From NCBI GenBank assembly GCA_964559865.1, contig CAZLJD010000030.1, forward strand, positions 1-64,000: DNA of 64,000 nucleotides, in the 5' to 3' direction. The notes beneath the pieces are model-generated. The model saw only the letters and a program-made list of their open reading frames with translations. It was not told the origin of the DNA and made no database searches. The DNA is from JAGHAJ01 sp964559865 [NCBI: uncultured Synergistota bacterium] (lineage in GTDB: Bacteria; Synergistota; JAGHAJ01). Positions 49,833 to 57,505 of this stretch are shown here, piece by piece; position 1 is the stretch's first letter; each line of letters begins with the position of its first letter. The position numbers and the translations under genes are program-made.

Positions 49833-50794
49833 TAGACATAGGTGCACTGTTCTCACAGGTATTAGAGGCACAGAAGCGATTGAAAGGGATCGTAAACCCC
49901 ACGCACCTCCAGTATTCAAAGACATTCTCCAGATGGTCTGGGTGTGAAGTATATCTAAAACCAGAAAACCTCCAAAAGACAGGTTCGTTCAAGATAAGGG
50001 GAGCATACAACAGGATATCCACACTTACAGAAGGGGAGAAGAAGGCCGGTGTCGTAACGGCGTCCTCGGGGAATCACGCGCAGGGAGTCGCTTACAGTGC
50101 CTCCCTACTTGGTGTGAAGGCTACCATAGTGATGCCCATAGACGCTCCAAAGTCAAAAGTTGAAGCGGTAAAAGGGTACGGTGGGCGTGTCATATTTCAC
50201 GGGAGGACATCCTCAGAGAGGATAGCAAAGGCAACAGAGCTCGCAAAGGAAAACGGCCTAACCATGATACATTCGTTCAACGATACCAGCGTAATAGCAG
50301 GTCAGGGCACAATAGGTATCGAGATATTAGAGGAACTACCGGACGCAGATGTGATACTTGCACCCATAGGAGGTGGAGGGCTCATATCGGGGATCTCCAT
50401 AGCGGCAAAGACGAAAAACAGGGGGATTACCATCATCGGTGTAGAAGCAGAAGGTGCACCAACGATGACGGAATCCATAAAAGCAGGGGAAGTAGTGAAG
50501 TTGTCCTCAATAAACACTATCGCTGACGGTATAAGAACCACACAGGTTGGCAGTGTCACATTTGAAATTGCCAAGGAGTTAGTAGATGACATCGTCCTCG
50601 TAAACGATAACGAAATAAAGGAGGCAGTATTCTACCTCCTGCAACGCAGTAAACTCCTCGTAGAACCTTCCGGTGCGGTTACCATAGCTGCCGTACTGTC
50701 ATCTAAGATAGACGCAAAGGGCAAAAAGGTAGTAGCCGTATTAAGCGGCGGCAATATAGATATGAGCCTGCTAAAAGAGATAATTTCTACTTAA
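49829..50794 (+). CDS. threonine dehydratase (PLP-dependent, short form)
   Basis: Deaminates threonine (or serine) to 2-oxobutyrate (or pyruvate). The 321-residue fold-type II enzyme has KPENLQKTGSFKIRGAYN with the PLP Lys, SSGNHAQGVAYSA and the glycine loop PIGGGGLISG. SGGNIDM lies near the C-terminus. There is no C-terminal regulatory ACT domain, so it is of TdcB/catabolic size. ATG 49829 overlaps the aroQ stop, and the longer frame from 49751 is rejected. It ends the aro operon and overlaps the convergent folD gene by 8 bases. Why it travels with shikimate genes is unclear. Confidence 0.9.
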   Translation: MIDIGALFSQVLEAQKRLKGIVNPTHLQYSKTFSRWSGCEVYLKPENLQKTGSFKIRGAYNRISTLTEGEKKAGVVTASSGNHAQGVAYSASLLGVKATIVMPIDAPKSKVEAVKGYGGRVIFHGRTSSERIAKATELAKENGLTMIHSFNDTSVIAGQGTIGIEILEELPDADVILAPIGGGGLISGISIAAKTKNRGITIIGVEAEGAPTMTESIKAGEVVKLSSINTIADGIRTTQVGSVTFEIAKELVDDIVLVNDNEIKEAVFYLLQRSKLLVEPSGAVTIAAVLSSKIDAKGKKVVAVLSGGNIDMSLLKEIIST

Positions 50795-51659
50795 CTATAA
50801 AAGAAGCAAGTCCATTCTGGATCTTTGTGGCCTTTATAAGATTCTTTAGCAACATAGTCCTCGTAACGGAACCTATACCACCGGGTACGGGGGTAATTGC
50901 ACCTGCTACCTCTGAAACATCGTCAAAGTCCACATCGCCCACGAGCTTTCCATCAACCACATTTATACCAACATCTATAACGACCGCACCAGATTTTACC
51001 CACTCTTTCTTCACCATCTTTGGTCTGCCAACTGCAACGACTAAGATATCTGCAGAAGCCGCCACATCCGGAAGATTACGCGTACGAGAGTGGCAGATGG
51101 TTACAGTTGCGTGTTCGTTCAAAAGCAAAAGGGCAACAGGTTTACCAACGATAGTACTCCTACCTATAACAACAGCCGTCTTGCCTTCTATCTCTACATT
51201 ATAGTAGTGCAGCACCTCCATTACAGCCGCTGGCGTACAGGGAGAAAAACCAGTTTCGTCCACCGCTACAATCTTACCTATGTTTATCAGGTTCATTCCA
51301 TCTATGTCCTTTGCATAGGAGATCACTTCACTCACAGCCTTCTTGTCTATTCCAGGAGGTAAAGGCTGCATTACCAAGATGCCGTTAACAAGCTTGTCTT
51401 CGTTAAGCGTTCTTATGTAATCCAAAAACTCCTCTTGGGAGGTGTCTTTTGCAAATACCGAGGTGTGCATCTGGATGCCAAGCTCCTTGCAACTCTTCTC
51501 CAACCCTTTTATGTAACTCTGGGAACCCTCGTCGTCACCTACCATCACTACCTCGAGCCTCGGTTTTATTCCTCTCTCATCCAACTTTTCTATCTCCGAC
51601 TTTAAAAACGCCTTCACACTCCCAACAACCTCTTTCCCCAAAAACAACTGCGGTGCCAT
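50787..51659 (-). CDS. folD: bifunctional methylenetetrahydrofolate dehydrogenase / methenyltetrahydrofolate cyclohydrolase
   Basis: Interconverts 5,10-methylene-, methenyl- and 10-formyl-tetrahydrofolate. The 290-residue protein shows VMVGDDEGSQSYIKGLEKSCKELGI with catalytic Tyr and Lys, LVMQPLPPGIDKK, DIDGMNLINIG, PCTPAAVMEVLHYY, and the NADP loop VIGRSTIVGKPVALLLL. PGGIGSVTRTMLL closes it. ATG 51659 has GGAGGG seven bases before it. Longer starts to 51719 lack a site. The gene follows the DUF3870 gene by about 20 bases. Confidence 0.95.
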   Translation of the reverse strand: MAPQLFLGKEVVGSVKAFLKSEIEKLDERGIKPRLEVVMVGDDEGSQSYIKGLEKSCKELGIQMHTSVFAKDTSQEEFLDYIRTLNEDKLVNGILVMQPLPPGIDKKAVSEVISYAKDIDGMNLINIGKIVAVDETGFSPCTPAAVMEVLHYYNVEIEGKTAVVIGRSTIVGKPVALLLLNEHATVTICHSRTRNLPDVAASADILVVAVGRPKMVKKEWVKSGAVVIDVGINVVDGKLVGDVDFDDVSEVAGAITPVPGGIGSVTRTMLLKNLIKATKIQNGLASFIVK

Positions 51660-51681
51660 CTTCATCCCTCCAAAAAAAGAT

Positions 51682-52011
51682 TCACGGCTTAACATCCCTG
51701 CAAAATCTATACCTTTCAAAAGCAGACTTAAGCGCTGCTATAATCGCCTTTTGTGCACTTCCATGATACCGCAACTTTATCTGCGCAACGATGTCTGCAA
51801 TGTCACCCTCTAAAGATCTACCAATCATAATATTACGCAGGATTTTCTTACTCAAGGAGAGGGCAAGGGAACAATCCACATCTACGATCTTAGAAGTCTT
51901 AACCTCTACCTCCAAGCCTATCACCATCACTTCATACATCACCGCAGCGGATATCCCTTCCGGTAACTTGGAATAACCCGTTACATATACCGTACCATCT
52001 CTCGGCCACAT
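51682..52011 (-). CDS. DUF3870 family protein
   Basis: A 109-residue protein of unknown function. VYVTGYSKLPEGISAAVMYEVMVIGLEVEVKTSKIVDVDCSLALSLSKKI and YHGSAQKAIIAALKSAFERY are the clear family signature. It is cytoplasmic with no membrane segment. The start is ATG 52011 (GGTGGTGAATTGGGT upstream), and a TTG two codons earlier is possible. A good promoter lies just upstream. It is paired with folD, although the family is more often seen beside amino-acid or TRAP genes. Confidence 0.8.
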   Translation of the reverse strand: MWPRDGTVYVTGYSKLPEGISAAVMYEVMVIGLEVEVKTSKIVDVDCSLALSLSKKILRNIMIGRSLEGDIADIVAQIKLRYHGSAQKAIIAALKSAFERYRFCRDVKP

Positions 52012-52032
52012 ACCCAATTCACCACCAAAATT

Positions 52033-52061
52033 ATTATACTACAAATACTTTCTTCATACAA
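52033..52061 (-). promoter_or_regulatory. promoter of DUF3870-folD
   Basis: On the minus strand TTGTAT (52056-52061), 17 bases and TATAAT (52033-52038) lie about 20 bases before the DUF3870 start. Confidence 0.7.
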
Positions 52062-52102
52062 CGCCATTAGGCAACTGGGTAGAAGGCGGAGATATATAAA
52101 TC

Positions 52103-52132
52103 AAAAAAGGGATTGCTCTGAAGGCAACCCCT
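52103..52132 (-). terminator. intrinsic terminator of the second sugar operon
   Basis: In the minus-strand RNA AGGGGTTGC and GCAATCCCT pair (one mismatch) around CTTCAGA, followed by TTTTTT. It lies about 55 bases past the stop at 52186. Confidence 0.85.
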
Positions 52133-52185
52133 GTCTAAGCACCAACTATAGATACCCTTACTTACACAACTACCAAATCTATCTG

Positions 52186-52938
52186 TTACTTCTTCGACAA
52201 CCAATTGATTGCCTGATACCAGAATCTACCATAGTGTTCCCACTTAACGAAGTCCGTTCCCCAATGGGGAGCAAGATCGGATGTAAATGCCATCGATCTT
52301 CCTTTATCTACCTCACCTACCACAATAAAAGGATCATCTTCACCAATAGTAGCAAGCACCTTCGAATGTTCCTTGGGATATACTTTCTGGTACCCGAGAA
52401 AAGCTGGCCAATCGGTTGGTATACCACTGAGAACAGGGTGATCAGCCTCTAATATCTTAGGTTTAACCCCGTGAGTAGTCTCAACTCTATCGTCTGTTTC
52501 AGAGATGTTCACAGGAAGCACCTCTTCAACAGCACTACCATGATAATTTCCCTTCCCCTGAAATCCCTGAAAGTCTACCCAGCCTCCTGCCATAATCAGA
52601 GCACCGCCACCCCTAACATAATCAGCTATTAACTGAAGCCTGTCCGGGCCCATTGGAACCTTAAACATCTCAGGATACATAGTGAGTGTGTTCCTACCAC
52701 AGTCACTAATAATAAGCACATCAAATCTAGAAAGTTGCTCAATCGTCTGTGGAAATGCGCTCAGAACAAGATGATTGGGTATATGAGATATTTCGATATC
52801 TTGAAACCCTCTCAGTCCTTCCTTGAAATACACAGAAAAATCCTCATATCCTCCTAAGGGTACAACATCAAACCCCTTAGTGTGAAACTTTGTGACTATC
52901 CATGTTTCTCCTACCAACAGAACATTCTTCTTTGCCAC
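52186..52938 (-). CDS. glutamine-amidotransferase-like protein (PF07090/ThuA-like)
   Basis: A 250-residue cytoplasmic protein with a class I amidotransferase-like fold. KNVLLVGETWIVTKFHTKGFDV, FDVLIISDCGRNTL (a Cys where a nucleophile could sit), YVRGGGALIMAGGWVDFQGFQGKGNYHGSAVEEVLPV and AFTSDLAPHWGTDFVKWEHYGRFWYQAINWL are typical of the DUF1355/ThuA-related group found in sugar operons. The GTG start has GGGAGGTGTGAA. It ends the ROK-ABC operon and may process the imported sugar or act in its metabolism. The reaction is unknown. Confidence 0.75.
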   Translation of the reverse strand: MAKKNVLLVGETWIVTKFHTKGFDVVPLGGYEDFSVYFKEGLRGFQDIEISHIPNHLVLSAFPQTIEQLSRFDVLIISDCGRNTLTMYPEMFKVPMGPDRLQLIADYVRGGGALIMAGGWVDFQGFQGKGNYHGSAVEEVLPVNISETDDRVETTHGVKPKILEADHPVLSGIPTDWPAFLGYQKVYPKEHSKVLATIGEDDPFIVVGEVDKGRSMAFTSDLAPHWGTDFVKWEHYGRFWYQAINWLSKK

Positions 52939-52971
52939 ACTTCACACCTCCCACATTTAAAAATACTATCC

Positions 52972-53823
52972 TCACCCTTTTACTGATCCCATGAGCAAAC
53001 CTTTCACTATCAGCTTTAGGAAAAGAACATACATTACAAGTACAGGTAAAACCGAAAGCAACACACCCGCCATCTGAAGATTCCAAGAAGCAACAGTCGT
53101 TCCCTTTAGGTTAGCAATTGCAACGGTAAGAGGTTGAGAATTTACACCCCTCGTGAGAATTAGACCAAACAGATACTCATTCCAAATGTTGGTAAACTGA
53201 AAAATTGCTACAACTGCAAACCCAGGAAGCGAAAGTGGCAGAGCTATTCTAAAAAATGCCATAATATTGCTACATCCGTCGATTTGTGCACTCTCTATTA
53301 TCTCTGTCGGAAGCGTCTCAAAAAAGTTCTTAAATAAAAGTGTGGTGATGGGCATACCATAAGCGGTATGTGTCAATATTAATCCACCGTAGGTATTGTA
53401 CAAACCCATCTTCCCGATGAATCTTACCAACGGAATCAAGATAGATTGTGGAGCAATGTAGAAACCAAGAACTATCATCAGGAAAATTGTGTCACTCCCT
53501 TTGAATCTGAGCTTTGAAAAGCCAAAACCACTTACAGCACCTAAAAAGGAAGAAAAGATGGTAGCAAAAATGGTTATAACAACGCTATTCCACATGGGTC
53601 TCTTTATAATACCAAATGCTTTGACATAGTTCAAAAGCGTAGGTTTATGTACAACACTAACAGGTCCCCACATCAGTTCTTTGCTATCCTTCAAAGAGGT
53701 ATTAACCGCTGTATAAATAGGAAGCACATAAAATACAGCTGCAACTATCAGCACAACATAGATAAGGGTCATCGAAGAAACCTTACCTTCCTTCACAGGT
53801 AAAGAAGAAGGCAATCTAATCAT
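52972..53823 (-). CDS. carbohydrate ABC transporter permease (MalG type)
   Basis: A 283-residue membrane subunit with six helices. The EAA loop that contacts the ATPase reads EIIESAQIDGCSNIMAFFRIALPLSLPG near residue 180. The N-terminal SLKDSKELMWGP and WNSVVITIFATIFSS segments are typical of MalG/LacG relatives. ATG 53823 overlaps the end of the partner permease gene by 8 bases. A GTG three codons earlier is disfavoured by spacing. Confidence 0.92.
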   Translation of the reverse strand: MIRLPSSLPVKEGKVSSMTLIYVVLIVAAVFYVLPIYTAVNTSLKDSKELMWGPVSVVHKPTLLNYVKAFGIIKRPMWNSVVITIFATIFSSFLGAVSGFGFSKLRFKGSDTIFLMIVLGFYIAPQSILIPLVRFIGKMGLYNTYGGLILTHTAYGMPITTLLFKNFFETLPTEIIESAQIDGCSNIMAFFRIALPLSLPGFAVVAIFQFTNIWNEYLFGLILTRGVNSQPLTVAIANLKGTTVASWNLQMAGVLLSVLPVLVMYVLFLKLIVKGLLMGSVKG

Positions 53824-54688
53824 ATCTTCCACCCCTAAGCTTCTTAAAGAACGGGAATATTATAGCAAGAGACAGTAGGAACATGAATATCCCGATAGCT
53901 GCACCGTACCCAAAGTGGTTTCTGTTAAAAGTTGTTCTAAACATAAAAGTTGACAATACCTCAGAAGAAGTCCCCGGTCCACCACCGGTCATAAGCCAAA
54001 CCAGATCAAATGCTCTAAGCGTATACATGAGTAACATTGCTAACACCGTCAATGTGGCTGGTTTCTGAAGAGGAACTATGACCTTCCAGTACAGTTGAAA
54101 GGTATTAGCACCATCTATTCGTGCAGCTTCTCTGATCTCCGGAGGCACAGCTGTAATCCCAGCATAGTAAACCAGGGTGGCAAATCCTGAGAATTGCCAT
54201 ATGTAAGCTATTGCTATACACATTATAGACTGCGATTCAGATGTTATCCAAGGCTGGGTTAACCACCCCAGGCCCACTGACTTCAGAATGGTATTTATCG
54301 CACCTCCCTCTGGCGAAAACATCCATGTCCACATAGAGGCTGAAGCAACAAAGGAAAACGACAGTGGTAGCAAAAACAGGAGTCTAAAGAGTCGTTTTCC
54401 CTTGATATCCAAATCGAGCAACACAGCAAGAAAGAGCCCCAAGGGCACTGTTATGCCAATGAACATGACACTGAGCTTCAGGGTATTAATAAGTGCGGTA
54501 TGAAAGGTGGCATCCTGAAAGATCAACCTTTCATAATTTCGAAATCCTATAAACCTTCCATATATCCCTATATCCTTCCAATTCGTCAAAGAAACATTAA
54601 ATGTCCATGTTATGAAGCCATATACAAAAAGTGCCACTAATATAACAGCAGGTGAAATAAACAGAAAAGACTCCCTCTTTCTTTTCAT
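53816..54688 (-). CDS. carbohydrate ABC transporter permease (MalF type)
   Basis: A 290-residue membrane subunit with six helices. The EAA loop reads EIREAARIDGANTFQLYWKVIVPLQKP near residue 185. MTGGGPGTSSEVLSTFMFRTTF is characteristic of MalF/UgpA-type proteins. It forms a heterodimer with the product of 52972-53823. No ATPase gene is present in this operon, so a shared MsmX-like ATPase encoded elsewhere must energise it. Confidence 0.92.
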   Translation of the reverse strand: MKRKRESFLFISPAVILVALFVYGFITWTFNVSLTNWKDIGIYGRFIGFRNYERLIFQDATFHTALINTLKLSVMFIGITVPLGLFLAVLLDLDIKGKRLFRLLFLLPLSFSFVASASMWTWMFSPEGGAINTILKSVGLGWLTQPWITSESQSIMCIAIAYIWQFSGFATLVYYAGITAVPPEIREAARIDGANTFQLYWKVIVPLQKPATLTVLAMLLMYTLRAFDLVWLMTGGGPGTSSEVLSTFMFRTTFNRNHFGYGAAIGIFMFLLSLAIIFPFFKKLRGGRYD

Positions 54689-54710
54689 ACCCTCTCCTCA
54701 CAACAGAGAA

Positions 54711-54743
54711 AGCAGGGGCAGGGGTAGGCACCTTGCCCCTGCT
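54711..54743 (-). promoter_or_regulatory. hairpin after a binding-protein gene
   Basis: AGCAGGGGCA and TGCCCCTGCT form a 10-bp stem with a 13-base loop, nine bases past the binding-protein stop and 23 bases before the permease start. The sequence after it in the RNA (TTCTCTGTTG) is not a proper U-run. Confidence 0.75.
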
Positions 54744-54751
54744 CAGCCCTT

Positions 54752-56026
54752 TTAGTACCCAAAAACTTCTTCGTAGGCTGCCTTGAACATATTAAGCTGC
54801 TTATCATTAACCACTGGATTTTGGAAGAACTTGCTAAAAGCCGTGCCAAAAACATCAAGATAAGATTCAGGTGGTGCACCAAACTGGGAAAGAACCTTCA
54901 CCACTTTTGGATTCCTAAACTTCTTCAGGATGGCAATAGACATAGAATCATATATGCCTTTAACTGGGGCATCAAGCCTCGGCGGAGTTGCCCCTTTGAT
55001 AGGACAAAAAGCCGTCTCAGCTTCTGCTGTGGTGAGGAACTTCAACCAATCCTTGGCAAGTTTTTTCTTCACACCCTTGGGGAGAACAAAACAGTCGGAG
55101 TGTCCCAAGAAGATACCTTCTGTTCCCGGAAAAGACTGATACCCAAAATCTACATTCGGCTTCAGCTTCATACTCGTGAAATGACCCTTTGCCCAATCCC
55201 CCATCACATAAAATACGGCTCTTCCAGAAGCCATGAGGTCCGCCGCCTGATCCCATGTGAGGGCAGAGAAATCAGAATTTACAAGTTTCTTTACTACAAG
55301 TTTCCTAAGAACCTCCAAAGCCTCCTTAAATGCTCGAGACTTCGTCACATCGAGCTTCCCAGCATAGTACTTTTTCAAAACCTTTGCACCACCATCTGGA
55401 ACAGCAAGCATTATCGTTTCGAAGAGCGTTCCCAACCAGAACTTCTGCCCCATTCCAGCTCCAACAGCTAATGGTACATACCCTTCCTTCCTTATCTTTT
55501 CGCAAACACTCAGGAACTCATCCACACTCTTAATTGGCATATGAATTCCAAGCTTATGAACAAGCTTCTCATTGTACCACAAACAGTTGTTCTGCATAAT
55601 GTTGATAGGAACCCCATACATGTGTCCATCAACTGTTCCCCATTCAATAACTTCCTTTGGAACATCAAAATTGACCAACAAGCTATCAATGGGTTGAAGA
55701 ACACTCGCAAAAGACTTGATCATCCCTTTCCCATATGTAATTTGAAAAGTGTCAGGAGGATTCCCTGCCATTATCATAGCCTTAATCTGGGAACGCATAA
55801 TTCCTCCACCGCCACCCGCTACCGGATTTTCAACAATCTTCGCATGTGGATAATGCTTTAGGAACGCCTTAAATAGTGCATGAACCGCCTCTTTTTCCCC
55901 TCCTGCAGTCCACCAGTGGTAAACAACGAGCTCATTCGGATTTGATGCCACAGATGGACTGATCCCCATCAGTAGTACAAGGACCACAATCACCAAAACC
56001 CCTACCATACCCTTCAAAGACCGCAT
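54752..56026 (-). CDS. carbohydrate ABC transporter substrate-binding protein (family 1)
   Basis: A 424-residue exported receptor. The signal peptide (about residues 1-27) ends near SVAS, then the mature protein starts ELVVYHWWTAGGEKEAVHALFKAFLKHYP. NPPDTFQITYGKGMIKSF, GVPINIMQNNCLWYNEKL and GRAVFYVMGDWAKGHF are typical of glucose/mannose-binding GtsA-like proteins. The absence of a lipobox Cys suggests a free periplasmic form. It is placed between the ROK gene (42-base gap) and the permease genes, with a hairpin following it. Confidence 0.92.
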   Translation of the reverse strand: MRSLKGMVGVLVIVVLVLLMGISPSVASNPNELVVYHWWTAGGEKEAVHALFKAFLKHYPHAKIVENPVAGGGGGIMRSQIKAMIMAGNPPDTFQITYGKGMIKSFASVLQPIDSLLVNFDVPKEVIEWGTVDGHMYGVPINIMQNNCLWYNEKLVHKLGIHMPIKSVDEFLSVCEKIRKEGYVPLAVGAGMGQKFWLGTLFETIMLAVPDGGAKVLKKYYAGKLDVTKSRAFKEALEVLRKLVVKKLVNSDFSALTWDQAADLMASGRAVFYVMGDWAKGHFTSMKLKPNVDFGYQSFPGTEGIFLGHSDCFVLPKGVKKKLAKDWLKFLTTAEAETAFCPIKGATPPRLDAPVKGIYDSMSIAILKKFRNPKVVKVLSQFGAPPESYLDVFGTAFSKFFQNPVVNDKQLNMFKAAYEEVFGY

Positions 56027-56068
56027 AGATACCCCCTCCTCTTTGAAAAATTGACTTACTACCCTCAG

Positions 56069-57211
56069 TTAAACAACTACTATACCCTCATCCCCTCTCA
56101 TCTCTATATAGTCTCTAAATCCAACTATTGCCCCTCCAACCAGTGGGGCTACCCTGTTCTCAAATCTGGAAGGGACTATACGAAGGTCTTCTATCTCCTG
56201 CACAAAGGACTCTCTCATGATCATATGGCTAAGTAGCGGTGAAATGTCTCCCCAATAGTCTGTAACCTTACCGCTTATGACGATAACATCTGGATCCAAA
56301 CCATTTATTATGTTTATCAATCCCGTTCCAAATAAGCGAATATATTCCTCTATCCTTCCCTTTTGGACATATCTACTCAACTGCTCGGAGCCAGCAAGTG
56401 TAATCCAGCACCCCCTCCTACCACAAGAGCACTCCTCCCCATCAATGTCTATAACCATGTGCCCAAACTCACCTGCTGTGTGACTCCTTCCACTGTAGAG
56501 TTCTCTATTTAAAAACATCCCTACCCCTATTCCCTCTTTAACTAACACATACACTATGTTTTTTCTCTCAAGCGAAGGGACCTGATTTAGCATTACCTCT
56601 GCAATTACACCCAATTGAGCATCATTCTCCAGAGTAACCGTCGTGGTGACACCGCTCTCCATCAAGGAAAGCTCCAAGAGGTCAGCAAGAGGGATATTCC
56701 TCCAATGTAAAAGCGGAACATTTACAGCTATTCTCAAGTTTTTATGAACAATTCCCGGGACCGAAACAACGACTGCATGAATCTCATTGACTTTTCTTTT
56801 TCTTACTATCTCTACTACTTTGCTCACCAAACTCTTAAGAAACTCTTTGTGGTTCGGATGCGTTTCTATGGTTTCCACAACTATTAACGATGTTGCAAAG
56901 CTAATCAATGCAACTTTAGATGTTCTCAACCCTATATCCACTGATATCACATATCCCTTGCTAGGATTCAGAGCCAATAACTCCTGTCTCTTACCAACCC
57001 TAGACTTATTCTTACCGATAGATACTAAATATCCCTCATCAAACAGCTCTCTTACAAGCTTAGTTACAGTTGGTTTGCTAATACCAGATCTCTCAGCAAT
57101 TTGTGTCCTAGATATAGGGTGCCACTTCATGACAATCTTTATGATGGTTGAGAGATTTATCTTCTTCAAAATAGGGGGAGTTGCTGCAACCTGCTTAACT
57201 TCTCTAACCAT
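56069..57211 (-). CDS. ROK-family transcriptional regulator
   Basis: A 380-residue sugar-responsive repressor. The winged helix (about residues 15-70, ISRTQIAERSGISKPTVTKLVRELFDEGYLV) is followed by the ROK domain with VVVSVPGIVHKN, GEFGHMVIDIDGEECSCGRRGCW zinc motif and VISGK. The Glu usually found after GCx is Ile here. ATG 57211 has TTGGGG seven bases upstream, and the extension to 57277 is rejected. It leads the second ABC operon. A half-palindrome like the xylose operator lies just upstream. Confidence 0.88.
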   Translation of the reverse strand: MVREVKQVAATPPILKKINLSTIIKIVMKWHPISRTQIAERSGISKPTVTKLVRELFDEGYLVSIGKNKSRVGKRQELLALNPSKGYVISVDIGLRTSKVALISFATSLIVVETIETHPNHKEFLKSLVSKVVEIVRKRKVNEIHAVVVSVPGIVHKNLRIAVNVPLLHWRNIPLADLLELSLMESGVTTTVTLENDAQLGVIAEVMLNQVPSLERKNIVYVLVKEGIGVGMFLNRELYSGRSHTAGEFGHMVIDIDGEECSCGRRGCWITLAGSEQLSRYVQKGRIEEYIRLFGTGLINIINGLDPDVIVISGKVTDYWGDISPLLSHMIMRESFVQEIEDLRIVPSRFENRVAPLVGGAIVGFRDYIEMRGDEGIVVV

Positions 57212-57227
57212 TCGTTTACCCCAATAA

Positions 57228-57244
57228 TTAGTTTCTGAACCTAA
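57228..57244 (-). promoter_or_regulatory. candidate operator of the second ROK regulator
   Basis: TTAGTTTC-T-GAACCTAA is a 17-bp imperfect dyad (7 of 8 positions) 17 bases before the ROK start codon. One arm, TTAGTTTC, equals the core of the xylose operator arm at 17069-17076. Confidence 0.55.
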
Positions 57245-57465
57245 CAATAGGCTAACACAAATGACACAAAAAGTCAATCCCCTACCTCTCTAGTAGGTAA
57301 AAATTTAAGAAAATCACAATTTCAGATCAAAGACTTTTAAGAGATAAGCCTCCCATACAGAATTCATTGAGCTTAATATCTCTCTTGAAATAACATGCAG
57401 AGAAAAGTTCAAAGAAACAATCCCTTAAAAACATCCAATACATCCAGGGTGTAGCGATCTCATGA

Positions 57466-57471
57466 TATAAT
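57466..57471 (+). promoter_or_regulatory. extended -10 promoter of the HD-GYP gene
   Basis: TGA directly before TATAAT gives an extended -10 element about 35 bases upstream of the TTG start at 57506. No good -35 is present. The rest of 57245-57505 is AT-rich and holds no gene that I can see. Confidence 0.55.
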
Positions 57472-57505
57472 AGTTTAGCACTCTATAGTGGGAGGTGCTA
57501 ACAAG

